Made by a program: the position numbers and the translations under genes. Shown piece by piece: positions 34,332 to 43,723 of a DNA stretch of 64,000 nucleotides. Each line of letters opens with the position of its first letter. The stretch's first letter is position 1. The stretch is from Blastococcus saxobsidens (GTDB lineage Bacteria > Actinomycetota > Actinomycetes > Mycobacteriales > Geodermatophilaceae): assembly GCF_010682065.1 (NCBI RefSeq), contig NZ_JAAGWG010000016.1:1-64000 (forward strand), in the 5' to 3' direction. Under the pieces are notes generated by a model. That model was not told the DNA's origin and ran no database searches. It saw nothing but the letters and a program-made list of their open reading frames with translations.

Positions 34332-34832
34332 ATGGCGGACAGCACTGGGCGCGGCGGACCCCCGGCGGAGTTCACGCCGTACTTCGCGCTGCTGGAGGCG
34401 AGCGCTCTGGTGCAGCACGGCGTGGAGGCGCAGCTGCGCGAGTCAGGCGACCTGAGCTTCGTGCAGTTCCAGATCCTCGCCATGCTCTCCGAGGACGCCG
34501 GCGGCACGCAGACGATGACGGCGATCGCCGACCGGCTCGTGCACAGCCGGAGCGGCCTGACCTACCAGGTGCAGCAGCTGGAGAAGCGGGGCCTGCTCAC
34601 GCGGGGCCCGTCGGCCGAGGACGAGCGCAGCACCGTCGTCGCGCTGACCGGCTCGGGGACGGCGCTGATCCAGCGCGTGCTGCCCGGACACATGGCCGTC
34701 GTGCGGGAGATCCTCCTCGACGCCCTGGACGCCGGGGACGGCGCCGAACTCACCCGGCTGCTGGAGAAGGTGCGCCAGCACATGCGCGCTCGACCACCCC
34801 GGTCAGCGACCCGCGCACGCCCACGCGGCTGA
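34332..34832 (+). CDS. MarR-family transcriptional regulator
   Basis: The 166-residue protein has the MarR winged helix: LSFVQFQILAMLSEDAGG, then TMTAIADRLVHSRSGLTYQV with QQLEKRGLLTRGPSAEDERS. Helical dimerisation segments flank it. The ATG at 34332 follows GGGGGA. Its divergence from the OYE gene with a palindrome between implies that it represses that operon and itself until an electrophile or phenolic ligand binds. Confidence 0.9.
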   Translation: MADSTGRGGPPAEFTPYFALLEASALVQHGVEAQLRESGDLSFVQFQILAMLSEDAGGTQTMTAIADRLVHSRSGLTYQVQQLEKRGLLTRGPSAEDERSTVVALTGSGTALIQRVLPGHMAVVREILLDALDAGDGAELTRLLEKVRQHMRARPPRSATRARPRG

Positions 34833-34925
34833 CCGGATGCCGTCGGTCCCGGCGGCGCTCAGCACCCGAACGTCCGGGCACCCGCCACACCAGCAGGACC
34901 ACGAGCCCTCTGGAGGACCAGGAGC

Positions 34926-35546
34926 ATGAGCACGCTCATCGTGACCGCCCATCCCGACCCCGACTCGCTCACGCACCACGCCGCTCGACGACTGGGCGAG
35001 CTGATCGGCGCCGAGGGGTTCGTTCCCGCCCACCTGGCGCAGGAGGGCTTCGACCCACGGTTCAGCCCGGGCGACCGACGCACGTACCTCACCCGGGGGC
35101 AGCCGGACCCCGACGTCGCCGCTGAGCAGAAGCGCATCGACGACGCCGGCCACCTCGTGCTCGTCTTCCCCGTCTACTGGTGGTCGATGCCGGCGCTGCT
35201 CAAGGGATGGATCGACCGGGTGTTCATCGCAGGATGGGCCTTCACCTACGACGACGACGACCGCGTCGTTCCGCAACTGAGCCGTGTGACGGCGCACCTG
35301 CTACCGATCTCCGGGACTGCCGCGGAGTCGTTCGCGCGGCACGGGTACACGCAGGCCTTCGACACGCAGATCGAGCGCGGTGTTCTCGACTTCTGCGGCG
35401 TCCGACGCGGCGTCACCGCCTTCGTCCACGACTCCGAGTCCGGGGACAGGACCAGGGTGGCTCGCGATGTGGAGACCGCGGCCACGACGATCGCCTCAGC
35501 GATCACCGGCTCCGCCCACGGTGCCTCCCGGAACCGTCGGGACTAG
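34926..35546 (+). CDS. NAD(P)H:quinone oxidoreductase, flavodoxin fold
   Basis: The 206-residue protein carries the MdaB/NQO signature LVFPVYWWSMPALLKGWIDR and an N-terminal LIVTAHPDPDSLTH flavin-binding loop. It is expected to reduce quinones by two electrons using FMN/FAD. GGAGGACCAGGAGC precedes the ATG. It follows the marR gene by 93 bases in the same direction, which extends the local quinone-detoxification theme. Confidence 0.88.
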   Translation: MSTLIVTAHPDPDSLTHHAARRLGELIGAEGFVPAHLAQEGFDPRFSPGDRRTYLTRGQPDPDVAAEQKRIDDAGHLVLVFPVYWWSMPALLKGWIDRVFIAGWAFTYDDDDRVVPQLSRVTAHLLPISGTAAESFARHGYTQAFDTQIERGVLDFCGVRRGVTAFVHDSESGDRTRVARDVETAATTIASAITGSAHGASRNRRD

Positions 35547-35557
35547 CGGGGACGCGG

Positions 35558-35797
35558 TCAGCTCAGGAAGGTGTCCCCGCCCGCGAGCGCGGTGAGCACG
35601 ACCATCCCGGTGAAGGCGAGCAGCACGATCCCGATCACCACCACGGCGATCAGCCACGTCCGCACGTCGGACGCCGGCTGGGGCCGGGATCGGGCACGGT
35701 CGGCCCGCTCGTCGGCCGGCCGCTCACCGCGGGCCGGGCGCTCGTGGAGGCGAGGCCGGCGGACCCTGCTCGGGCCATGGTGGGAGGTGACGCTCAT
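35558..35797 (-). CDS. small single-pass membrane protein, 79 aa
   Basis: The ATG at 35797 follows GGAG. The first 45 residues are Arg/Pro-rich and cytoplasmic; one helix follows (TWLIAVVVIGIVLLAFTGMV) with a short outer tail, LTALAGGDTFLS. It is a clear paralogue of the protein at 36019-36237 (same MSV-start, basic leader, helix and LTxLAGGD tail). No function is known. Confidence 0.6.
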   Translation of the reverse strand: MSVTSHHGPSRVRRPRLHERPARGERPADERADRARSRPQPASDVRTWLIAVVVIGIVLLAFTGMVVLTALAGGDTFLS

Positions 35798-36018
35798 GAC
35801 GACTCCATGTGCCGGGTCCGCAACGGGCACCGTCCGGCGCCCCGGACCGGGCCCTGGGGGACCCGCTTTCGATCGTGGTCCCGCCGGCCGGGCCGGACCA
35901 GAGGCGGACGACCCCGTCCGCCCGCGGCCCGGCTCTCGGCAGCGCTCGGATCAGGCTCGCCTGCACGGCAGCCACCCAGCAGGCGTCGGCAGCCGTACCG
36001 CCCGCCGACGAGGGCAGG

Positions 36019-36237
36019 TCACTGCGGGTAGCCGTCCCCACCGGCGAGCATCGTCAGCGCGATCATCGCGCCGAAGATCACCAGGACCGTGAGGAGGACA
36101 CCCAGACCGAGCAACCAGCCGCGGTCCTCGGCGCCGCGCTCACGCGCGGGCTGCTCCGCTGCCTGCCGCGGCTGGGCGGCGGGCCGCCTGGCCGGTCGCG
36201 CGACCGGACGGGGACGCTGGTGGACGGAGACACTCAT
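36019..36237 (-). CDS. small single-pass membrane protein, 72 aa (paralogue of neighbour)
   Basis: The start MSVSVHQRPRPVARPARRP comes after an AGGGAG ribosome site. A basic leader is followed by one helix (LLGLGVLLTVLVIFGAMIAL) and the tail TMLAGGDGYPQ. Its shape and end motif match the 35558-35797 protein, so the pair arose by duplication. The long GC-rich spacers around both genes appear to carry no other gene. Confidence 0.6.
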   Translation of the reverse strand: MSVSVHQRPRPVARPARRPAAQPRQAAEQPARERGAEDRGWLLGLGVLLTVLVIFGAMIALTMLAGGDGYPQ

Positions 36238-36626
36238 GGTCACTCCCTGGGCTGCTCCTCCGGGGCCACCCGGCGCCCGGAGCGGGTCCTCGCTGGGGCC
36301 CGGTCCCATGCTCGCGCCGGCGGCCCCGCCCCCAGGAGGCCCGACGGTCACCACTGCGCGGAGGCGGAGGTCCCGGCGGCGGCGGGGACGAGTGCTCCCG
36401 GCGACGGGACCCCTGGTGCGCGACGCCTGCAGCGCGCTCGTGCGCACTCGCCCGCGACGCCGTCGACTCCGGGACGAGGGCGATCGCGCCGGCGCCCGGA
36501 TCCGGCTCGCCTCGGCGGTGGCCACCCAGCAGGCGGCGGCGGGCATACCGTCCGCCGCACGGAGCCGTTCGGGCCCCCCCGATGAGGGGGGGCGCACCAC
36601 GGGTGGCAAGTCCCCCGAGACAGTCG

Positions 36627-36737
36627 ATGACGAAGAAGTCGAGCGCGAAGTCGATCAAGGAGAAGCGGATCGACCGCAAGGCCAAGACCGACACCACCTC
36701 GCAGGCGGAGGCCGTGCTCAACGCCAAGAAGCGCTGA
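36627..36737 (+). CDS. very small Lys/Arg-rich protein, 36 aa
   Basis: An ATG at 36627 opens MTKKSSAKSIKEKRIDRKAK followed by TDTTSQAEAVLNAKKR and a TGA. About a third of the residues are basic, with a helix-forming pattern. Its end lies 6 bases before a strong hairpin, which supports a real transcript. It resembles the tiny basic proteins common in actinobacterial genomes, but no function is known and the ribosome site is weak. Confidence 0.5.
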   Translation: MTKKSSAKSIKEKRIDRKAKTDTTSQAEAVLNAKKR

Positions 36738-36743
36738 CGTCCC

Positions 36744-36778
36744 GGCCGGGGTGCGGGCAGCGAGCCCGCACCCCGGCC
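36744..36778. terminator. 15-bp hairpin between convergent genes
   Basis: GGCCGGGGTGCGGGC (36744-36758) and its exact complement (36764-36778) form a stem with a 5-base loop. It separates the small basic gene on the plus strand from the convergent thiamine-diphosphate enzyme gene and probably terminates both. Confidence 0.75.
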
Positions 36779-36785
36779 GCCCGGC

Positions 36786-38324
36786 TCAGCGCAGGACGGC
36801 GTCGATGAGGTGCGGCCCGGGCTCGGCCAGCGCCTTCTGCAGCTGCTCGGCCAGCTCCTCCGCCGTCGTCGCCCGGGTGGCCGGCACGCCCATGCCCTGC
36901 GCGATCGACACGAAGTCCAGCCCCGGGCCGCCGAGGTCCAGCAACTTGCGGGCCCGCTCGCCGTCGGAGGCCGCGCCGACCTTCTCCAGCTCGTGCTCCA
37001 GGATCGCGTACGAGCCGTTGTCGCAGATGATCGTGGTGATGTCGGCCTGCTCGCGGGCGTAGCTCCACAGCGCCGAGATCGTGTACATCGCGCTGCCGTC
37101 GGCCTGGATGCCGATGACCGGCCGGTCCGGGCAGGCCACCGCAGCGCCGAGCGCCATCGGCAGCCCGTCGCCGATCGCGCCGCCGGTGAGCGCCAGCCAG
37201 TCGTGCCGCGGTCCCGTCGAGGTCATCTCCGTCAGCCCGACGCCGGAGGTCAGCGCCTCGTCGACCACGATCGCGTTCTCCGGCAGCAGCGCGCCCACCA
37301 CCGCCGCCATCGCGCGCGGGGTCAGCTCTCCGGTGGGCAGCTCCGGGCGCTCGAACTCCGCGACCTCGGGTTCGGCGTCCGGCGCCACGGCCTGCGCCAG
37401 CGCCCGCAGCGCGGCGACGCCGTCCTCCCCCGGCCGGCTCAGCACGTGCACCGTGCAGTCCTCCGGCACCGGCTGCCCGGGGGTGCCGGGGTACCCGAAG
37501 AAGTGCACCGGCGCGGTGGCGCCGGCCAGGACGAGGTGCTTCGTGCCGGCGAGCGCGGCCATCGCCATCTCCGGCGGGTAGGGCAGCCGGTGCAGGTCGG
37601 GCAGCCCGGCGCCGCGCGCGGAACGGGCCGCGAAGGTCTCCGACATCAGTCGCGCACCCGTCCCGGCGGCGACCTGGGCCGCGGCCAGCTGGCCGTCGGC
37701 GGTCATCACGTCCCCGCCCAGGAAGAGGACGACGTCCTCGCCGTCGCGCAGCACCGCGGCGACGTCGTCGACGACCGACGGCGCCACGTGCGGCACCGGC
37801 CGCACCGGCTGCGCGTCGGCGACCTCCGCGCCGTCCTCCCACGAGACGTCGGCCGGGAGGATCAGCGTGGCGATCCCTCCCGTGGCGATGGCGGCGACCG
37901 CCTCGGCCGCGTCGGCGGCGACGTCGGCCGGTGAGAGCGAGCGCCGCACCCAGGTGGAGACGGTGCCGGCGACCGCGTCGATGTCGGACTCCAGCGGCGC
38001 GTCCAGCCGCTTGTGCGAGCGCGCGTGGTCACCGACCACGTTGAGCAGCGGGGCCTTGCCGCGGCGGGCGTTGTGCAGGTTGGCCAGGCCGTTGCCCATG
38101 CCGGGACCCAGGTGCAGCAGCGTCGCGGCAGGGCGCCCGGCCATCCGCGCGTAGCCGTCGGCGGCACCGGTGGCCACGCCCTCGAACAGCGTGAGCACCC
38201 CGCGCATCTCCGGGACGTCGTCCAGCGCGGCGACGAAGTGCATCTCCGACGTGCCGGGGTTGGCGAAGCAGACGTCGACACCCGCGCCGACGAGGGTCCG
38301 GATCAGTGCCTGTGCGCCGTTCAC
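36786..38324 (-). CDS. thiamine-diphosphate enzyme, acetolactate synthase large-subunit-like
   Basis: The 512-residue protein has the three-domain TPP fold: N-terminal CFANPGTSEMHFVAALDD with the catalytic Glu in LFEGVATGAADGYARM, a central FAD-like domain, and the C-terminal TPP/Mg site QADGSAMYTISALWSYAR ending with NGSYAIL. It is about 50-60 residues shorter than true acetolactate synthases, and there is no small-subunit gene nearby. It is therefore more likely a decarboxylase or carboligase of the MdlC/IlvB-like type. It lies 3 bases from the EthD-like gene, probably in one operon. Confidence 0.82.
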   Translation of the reverse strand: MNGAQALIRTLVGAGVDVCFANPGTSEMHFVAALDDVPEMRGVLTLFEGVATGAADGYARMAGRPAATLLHLGPGMGNGLANLHNARRGKAPLLNVVGDHARSHKRLDAPLESDIDAVAGTVSTWVRRSLSPADVAADAAEAVAAIATGGIATLILPADVSWEDGAEVADAQPVRPVPHVAPSVVDDVAAVLRDGEDVVLFLGGDVMTADGQLAAAQVAAGTGARLMSETFAARSARGAGLPDLHRLPYPPEMAMAALAGTKHLVLAGATAPVHFFGYPGTPGQPVPEDCTVHVLSRPGEDGVAALRALAQAVAPDAEPEVAEFERPELPTGELTPRAMAAVVGALLPENAIVVDEALTSGVGLTEMTSTGPRHDWLALTGGAIGDGLPMALGAAVACPDRPVIGIQADGSAMYTISALWSYAREQADITTIICDNGSYAILEHELEKVGAASDGERARKLLDLGGPGLDFVSIAQGMGVPATRATTAEELAEQLQKALAEPGPHLIDAVLR

Positions 38325-38327
38325 GCC

Positions 38328-38639
38328 TCAGCTCACCGTCAGCACGTCGAAGTGGGTCATCGTGGCCCCGCCGGTGGCGAACCCGGGGACGTCGGCAGCC
38401 GCGGCCTGACCCTCCGGGGAGGCGAAGGCCGCGCCCATGGCGGCCTCGGAGTCGAAGTCGAGCTCGGCGACCAGGTAGGGAGCGGGCTGCGAGGGGTCCA
38501 TCGCGCTGGCGTGTCCGATGGTGAACCGCACGAGCCCGGGCATCTGCCGGGCCAGGGGCGCGTGCACGTCGCGGTAGTGCGCGTCGAAGGCGGCCGGGTC
38601 CTCCGGCGGGCCGTAGCTGACGACGAGCCTGTGCACCAT
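38328..38639 (-). CDS. EthD/dimeric alpha-beta-barrel family protein
   Basis: The 103-residue ferredoxin-like barrel has VSYGPPEDPAAFDAHYRDVH near the start, a central LVAELDFDSEAAMGAAFASP and a C-terminal strand. EthD-family proteins assist or catalyse small oxidative reactions in degradation operons. The ATG at 38639 follows GGAGCG. It is upstream of the TPP enzyme and nearly touches it, suggesting one pathway whose substrate I cannot name. Confidence 0.8.
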   Translation of the reverse strand: MVHRLVVSYGPPEDPAAFDAHYRDVHAPLARQMPGLVRFTIGHASAMDPSQPAPYLVAELDFDSEAAMGAAFASPEGQAAAADVPGFATGGATMTHFDVLTVS

Positions 38640-38871
38640 GGAGCGCTCCGTTCCGGCGGGTCCGGCGCCCGCCCGGCGACCAGCCAACCGGTCATCGACC
38701 GGCCGCGCGACTCCGGCCGGACCAAGGGCTCCTCCGGCTGCGCGAGATCACCCGGAGAAGGGCTGTGGATAACCCCCGCGAAGCAGCTCGACGGCCGAAA
38801 ACCGTTGTTACGTTCCCGGACACATCGCTCCGCCGGTACCCGGAGCACCCGGACTCTCGATAGGACTCACC

Positions 38872-39168
38872 ATGGCGAACGTCAACGTCACCTACCAGCA
38901 GATGGAGGACGCGGCCGGCCGACTGGTCAACGGGCGCACCGAGATCGACGGCATGCTCGGCCAGCTCAAGAGCCTGGTCGACCAGCTCGTCGCCGACGGC
39001 TACGTCACCGACGCCTCCAGCCGCAGCTTCCAGTCGTCGTACGACGAGTTCAACACCGGTGCACGGAACATGATCGCTGGCCTCGACGGCATGGCCCAGT
39101 ACCTGAACCAGGCCGCCGCCACCTTCCGCGACGCCGACACCCAGCTGGCCAGCGCCCTCGGCCGCTGA
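38872..39168 (+). CDS. Esx/WXG100-superfamily protein lacking the WXG motif
   Basis: The 98-residue helical hairpin protein has the EsxA-like heptad pattern (MEDAAGRLVNGRTEIDGMLG and FNTGARNMIAGLDGMAQYLN). The usual Trp-x-Gly turn is replaced by DGYVTD, and the protein contains no Trp at all. Such proteins are secreted dimers of type VII systems. It lies next to a type VII ATPase gene and ends before a strong terminator. No second esx gene is nearby, so it may act as a homodimer. Confidence 0.78.
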   Translation: MANVNVTYQQMEDAAGRLVNGRTEIDGMLGQLKSLVDQLVADGYVTDASSRSFQSSYDEFNTGARNMIAGLDGMAQYLNQAAATFRDADTQLASALGR

Positions 39169-39183
39169 CCTGCCGCACCCGGC

Positions 39184-39216
39184 GAAGGCCGCCTCGCTCC
39201 CCGCGAGGCGGCCTTC
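39184..39216. terminator. 14-bp terminator hairpin after the esx gene
   Basis: GAAGGCCGCCTCGC (39184-39197) pairs perfectly with 39203-39216 around a 5-base loop, starting 15 bases after the stop codon. It also lies beyond the 3' end of the convergent ATPase gene, so it may serve both. Confidence 0.8.
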
Positions 39217-39274
39217 GTCGTCGGTACCGGGCGCGCCCCGTCCGGAGCCTCGACCTCCTGGCGACGGGCGTCGG

Positions 39275-42200
39275 TCAGGGGGCCGGGACGGCGACGGTCA
39301 GCAGCGTGCCGTCCCCGAGGTGCAGCAGCCCGCGGCCAGGCTGCACCGGGGCACCGACGACGCCGCGCGGGACGCGGACGCCGATCAGATCGCCGTCGGT
39401 GCTGCCCTGCGGGGAGAGCAGGACGCCCTGCCGCACCTTCTTCGCGTCCACCTGCCAGCCGGACAGCCCGGTGCAGATGCCGTCGGCGTTGCCGGCCAGC
39501 ACGAGGCTCCGCCCGGGGGCGTAGCCCTTCACGACCTCGCGGAAGACCTCCGACGCGGGGCAGTCGCGTAGCACGTCGCCGTCGTCGAGCAGCACCACCA
39601 GCGGCCGGCCGGGCTCGGCGGCCAGCAGTTCCTTCCACCGGTCGGCCGGCGTGGACGCCTCTTCCACGACCGCCAGCACCCCCTCGCGCCCGGCGAACGC
39701 CCGAAGCGGTGAGGCCTTCGGCGCGCAGACGACGATCGGCGTGCCCTGCCGCAGCAGCGACTCGGCCATCGCCGCGAGCACCGTGCTCTTGCCCGAGCGG
39801 GCCGGACCGGCGACCACGAAGCCGGGCCCCCGCTCGACCAGGTCGGGCCCGGCGGCCTCCAGCTCGTCCCCGCCGACGCCGACCAGCGCGAAGCCCGGCC
39901 CCGCGTCGGCCGGCCGCATCTCCCAGGCCGCCTCGAAGGTGATGCGCGAGGGCAGCACGTCGACCCGGAACGGCCGGGCCGACCGCGGCACCAGCGCGTC
40001 GCGCACGTGCGCCGCCTTCGCGATCTCGGCGATCGCGGCCGCCTGGCCCTGGCCGGACTCGTCCTCGGCCAGCAGCGCCACCTGCGTCTCCACGACGCCG
40101 TCGACGGTGACCCCGCGCCCCGGCGGCAGCACGCCGGGCACCTGCTTGGTGGGGACGCCGATGAGCGGGTAGTCGCCCCGGTCGGCCAGCCGCAGGACCA
40201 GCTTGTTGTCCGTCAGCGACGACAGCCGGGTGGTGCCGAGCGACCGGTCGCCGGTCATCACCACCGAGATCCCCACCGAGGCGCCCTCCCGGACGATCCT
40301 CATCAGGATGTCGGTGAGCCGGCCGCCGTCGACCTCGCCGAGCGTGGGGGTGAACCCCTCCCAGCGGTCCAGCAGCAGGATCACGTGCGGCAGCCGCTGC
40401 TCCGCCGGCGCGGACCGGCGCTGCTCGGTGATGTCGCCGAAGCCGCCCTCGGCCAGCACCTGCTGCCGGTGCTCCATCTCGCGCTTGAGCCGGTCGAGCA
40501 GCCGCACCGCCCGCTCGGTCTGCGTGCGGGTGACCACCGCGCCGCACTGCGGGAGGTCGGCCAGCGGCAGCAGCGCGCCGTTGCCGCAGTCCAGCGCGTA
40601 CAGGTGGACGTCGCTGGTCGAGCAGCGGGCACCCACCGACCCGGCCAGCGTGCGCAGCAGCTGCGACCGGCCGCTCTTCGGCGAGCCGATGACCAGCAGG
40701 TGCCCGTCGGTCGCGGGATCGAAGGCGGCCACCCGGCACTCCTGCAGCGCGGGCAGGTCCTGCAGGCCGTAGGGCAGGCGGGCCGCCGACGCCGCACCGG
40801 CAGTGGGCGCCTCGAGCGCGCCCACCAGCACGCGGGAGGGCAGCGCCTCCAGCCACGGGCTGCGCTGGGCGGGCACGTCCTCGGCCACCGAGGCCCCGCG
40901 CACCGCCTCCACCAGCACCGACAGGTCGGTGATCTCGACGTCGGACTGGCGGGTCGCCGTCGCCGGCTTCTGCGGGGCCGCGTAGCCCACCTGGTGCCAG
41001 CCCAGCGGGACGACGAACGGCACCGCCGCCGCGACCGCGCCCTGCCCCGGCCGGCGGCCACCGATCCGGCCGGCCTGGAACGGCACCAGCGCGCCGTGCC
41101 CGAGCCGGGCGAACCCGCGGCCGGGCGCGGACTTCGGGATGCGCGCGGCGTCCGGGGCGTCCAGCACGTCGCTGCTGTCCGCGCCGTCGGTGACCCGCAG
41201 CGAGATGCGCAGGTTGGTGTTGGCGCGGATCTCCGGGGAGACCACGCCGCTGGGCCGCTGGGTGGCGAGGATCAGGTGGATGCCCAGCGAGCGGCCGCGC
41301 TGGGCGATGTTGACCAGGCCGGTGACGAAGTCGGGCAGCTCGCGGGCCATCGAGGCGAACTCGTCGATGACGATGAGCAGCCGCGGCAGCGGCGGACGCC
41401 CGGGCTCGCGGGCCTGCAGGTCGATGTAGTCGTCGATGTCCTTGACCCCGGCGCGCGCCAGCCAGTGCTCGCGGTACTTCAGCTCCGCGCCCAGTGAGGT
41501 CAGCGCCCGCTCCACGAGGTGGGCGTCGAGGTCGGTGACCATGCCGACGGTGTGCGGCAGGTGCACGCAGTCCTTGAACGCGCTGCCGCCCTTGTAGTCG
41601 ACCAGCACGAAGTTCAGCGCGTCCGGCCGGTTGGCCACCGCCAACGACGCGATCATCGTCTGCAGCAGCTCCGACTTGCCGGCGCCGGTGGTGCCGGCCA
41701 CGAGCCCGTGCGGGCCGTCGGTGCGCAGGTCGAGGCTGAAGGGGCCGTGCAGCCCGGATCCGGCGACCAGCCGGGTCGTCCGCCCCTCCAGCTGCCAGCG
41801 CGCGCGGATGCCGTCGACGGTGGGCGGCTCCAGCCCGAGCACGTCGAGCAGCCGCACGCTGTCGGGCAGGACGGCGTCGTCCTCCTCCAGGCTCACGTCG
41901 CGCAGCGGCGCCAGCGCCCGGGCCGCCCGCTCGGCGAGCTCGGCGGGCAGCGGCTCGGCGAGCACCCCCGGCACCGGGTCGTGCCCGCTGCGCCGGACCA
42001 GGAGCTCGTGCTCCTCGGCCAGGTCGAAGACCGCCGTCGCGGTGGCCGCCTCCGGCAGGAACCGCTCCTCCTCGTCGGCGCAGACGGCGTAGACCCCGAC
42101 CGCCGGACCGTCCTGCAGCACCTGGGCCAGGCCCGGGGTGGCGCGCAGCGGCCGGAAGCCGTGGACCACCAGCACGTGCGCCGGGAAGGACTCCGGCTGG

Positions 42201-43639
42201 ACCCGGCCGCCGCCCGACGCCGTCGCGTCGCGTCGCGCCTTGATCAGCGCGGTCAGCTCGGCGACCCGCGCGGTCACGGTCTCGGGGTCGTTGCCCACGA
42301 AGGCGACCGGCCCCTCGCCGTCCGACGGCCGGACGTGCGGCAGCCAGCGCACCCAGTTCCAGTCCGTCCGCGCGCGCGGCGCCAGCACCGTCAGGGCGAG
42401 ATCGCGCGGCGGGTGGTTCACCGCCAGCTGCAGGACGACCCAGCGGAGCAGCCCGGCCAGCGGCTCGGCCGGTCCGGCCAGGCCGATGACGCCGGACTCC
42501 CGCAGCGGCACCACGACGGGCACCGCGCGGACTGTGCGCTGCTCTGGCGGCTCGTCGCTACCGGACCGGTCAGCCACCACGACGTGGGCGGGGAGGTCGG
42601 CCGCGCCCAGGCGCAGGTCGAGGGCATCGGGGTCGGTGCGGCGGCGCTCCCACAGCCGCCGCCCGGGAAGGACGGCGGTGAGCAGCACGGTGGCGGGGTC
42701 GGCGTGCCCCTCGCGGCGGCGCACGATCTCGTCGGCGACCGCGGTCTCGATCCGCTCCAGGGTGCGGGCCAGCTCCTGCTCGTACTCCTCGCGGGCCCGC
42801 CGGTCCTCCCGGGCGCTGTGCCTCTGGTCGGCCACCGTGTTGCTGATCATCATCACCGGGCTGGCGACGGCGAACACCAGGTACAGCGGCGAGCGCAGCA
42901 CCAGCGCCAGCGTGATGCCGATGAGCAGCGGCGCGATGATCATCACCAGCGGGAAGCGGCGGGGCTCCCGCGCCGGGGGCTCCTTCGGCAGCTGGATGCG
43001 CACCTCGCGGGTCGAGGGCAGCAGCCGGGGGGCGCGCACGAACGCCCGGGTGCCGGGGCCGGCCGGCTCGATCGCCGCGTCGGACACGGCGGCGGGCCCG
43101 ATGACCAGCTGGGTGTCGCCGAGCTGGACGACCTGGCCGGGCGCCACCTCGACGCCGTCGTCGTCCTCGGGCACCGGCTCACCTTCGAGCGTGGTGCCGT
43201 TGGCCGAGCCGAGGTCGCGCAGGGTCGCGCCGTCGGCGCCGACCCGCAGCAGGGCGTGGCGCCGGGACATCGACCGGTCGGCGAAGCCGAACGCGCTGCT
43301 GCGGCCCAGCTCGTGGTCGCCCATCGGCAGCTCGGCGATCAGGCCGCTGCTGGGGCCGCTGAGCACCCGCAGCTGCCAGCCGCGGGTCGGGGGCCAGGCC
43401 GGCGCGGCGAGCGCGGCGACCTCGGACAGCTGCACCACGACGCCGTCGACGAGCGCGCTCTCCCCCACCGGCTGGTCGTCGTCGAGGCGGGTGCCCGCCA
43501 CCCACACGCCCTCGGCGGGCAGGCCGGCCACGCGGGCCAGCTCGGCGCCGACCCGGCCGACCGGCAGGTCGTCATCCACGTCGACGGCGACGTCGAGCAG
43601 CGTGCCGTCGACCTGCCCGACGCTGACCTGGACCCGCAC
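39275..43639 (-). CDS. type VII secretion FtsK/SpoIIIE ATPase with FHA domain (EssC/EccC-like)
   Basis: The 1454-residue protein starts with a ubiquitin-like segment, then an FHA domain (HELGRSSAFGF and SRRHALLRV near residues 105-125, SANGTTLEG), two membrane helices around 230-265, and three ATPase modules. P-loops are GTTGAGKSELLQT near 646, a degenerate SPKSGRSQLL near 986 and PARSGKSTVLAAM near 1278. The FHA-first layout is that of Firmicutes EssC rather than mycobacterial EccC. It is the motor and substrate receptor of a type VII system. No EccB, EccD or mycosin gene is in the window. It starts with GTG. Confidence 0.9.
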   Translation of the reverse strand: MRVQVSVGQVDGTLLDVAVDVDDDLPVGRVGAELARVAGLPAEGVWVAGTRLDDDQPVGESALVDGVVVQLSEVAALAAPAWPPTRGWQLRVLSGPSSGLIAELPMGDHELGRSSAFGFADRSMSRRHALLRVGADGATLRDLGSANGTTLEGEPVPEDDDGVEVAPGQVVQLGDTQLVIGPAAVSDAAIEPAGPGTRAFVRAPRLLPSTREVRIQLPKEPPAREPRRFPLVMIIAPLLIGITLALVLRSPLYLVFAVASPVMMISNTVADQRHSAREDRRAREEYEQELARTLERIETAVADEIVRRREGHADPATVLLTAVLPGRRLWERRRTDPDALDLRLGAADLPAHVVVADRSGSDEPPEQRTVRAVPVVVPLRESGVIGLAGPAEPLAGLLRWVVLQLAVNHPPRDLALTVLAPRARTDWNWVRWLPHVRPSDGEGPVAFVGNDPETVTARVAELTALIKARRDATASGGGRVQPESFPAHVLVVHGFRPLRATPGLAQVLQDGPAVGVYAVCADEEERFLPEAATATAVFDLAEEHELLVRRSGHDPVPGVLAEPLPAELAERAARALAPLRDVSLEEDDAVLPDSVRLLDVLGLEPPTVDGIRARWQLEGRTTRLVAGSGLHGPFSLDLRTDGPHGLVAGTTGAGKSELLQTMIASLAVANRPDALNFVLVDYKGGSAFKDCVHLPHTVGMVTDLDAHLVERALTSLGAELKYREHWLARAGVKDIDDYIDLQAREPGRPPLPRLLIVIDEFASMARELPDFVTGLVNIAQRGRSLGIHLILATQRPSGVVSPEIRANTNLRISLRVTDGADSSDVLDAPDAARIPKSAPGRGFARLGHGALVPFQAGRIGGRRPGQGAVAAAVPFVVPLGWHQVGYAAPQKPATATRQSDVEITDLSVLVEAVRGASVAEDVPAQRSPWLEALPSRVLVGALEAPTAGAASAARLPYGLQDLPALQECRVAAFDPATDGHLLVIGSPKSGRSQLLRTLAGSVGARCSTSDVHLYALDCGNGALLPLADLPQCGAVVTRTQTERAVRLLDRLKREMEHRQQVLAEGGFGDITEQRRSAPAEQRLPHVILLLDRWEGFTPTLGEVDGGRLTDILMRIVREGASVGISVVMTGDRSLGTTRLSSLTDNKLVLRLADRGDYPLIGVPTKQVPGVLPPGRGVTVDGVVETQVALLAEDESGQGQAAAIAEIAKAAHVRDALVPRSARPFRVDVLPSRITFEAAWEMRPADAGPGFALVGVGGDELEAAGPDLVERGPGFVVAGPARSGKSTVLAAMAESLLRQGTPIVVCAPKASPLRAFAGREGVLAVVEEASTPADRWKELLAAEPGRPLVVLLDDGDVLRDCPASEVFREVVKGYAPGRSLVLAGNADGICTGLSGWQVDAKKVRQGVLLSPQGSTDGDLIGVRVPRGVVGAPVQPGRGLLHLGDGTLLTVAVPAP

Positions 43640-43723
43640 GCTCGGGACCGTAGGCGGGATCGTCGAGTCCGGGCTCCGGGCCTGTGGAAAACCCCTCGGT
43701 CGCGGGACACCCGCACGGGCGGG

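Noticed and set aside
36744..36778. Considered as a small structured RNA
   Set aside because: A single perfect stem with a 5-base loop between convergent genes is sufficiently explained as a terminator.
38764..38772. Perfect TTATCCACA DnaA box upstream of the esx gene
   Set aside because: It is a lone site without a cluster, AT-rich segment or nearby replication gene, so a chance match is more likely than an origin.
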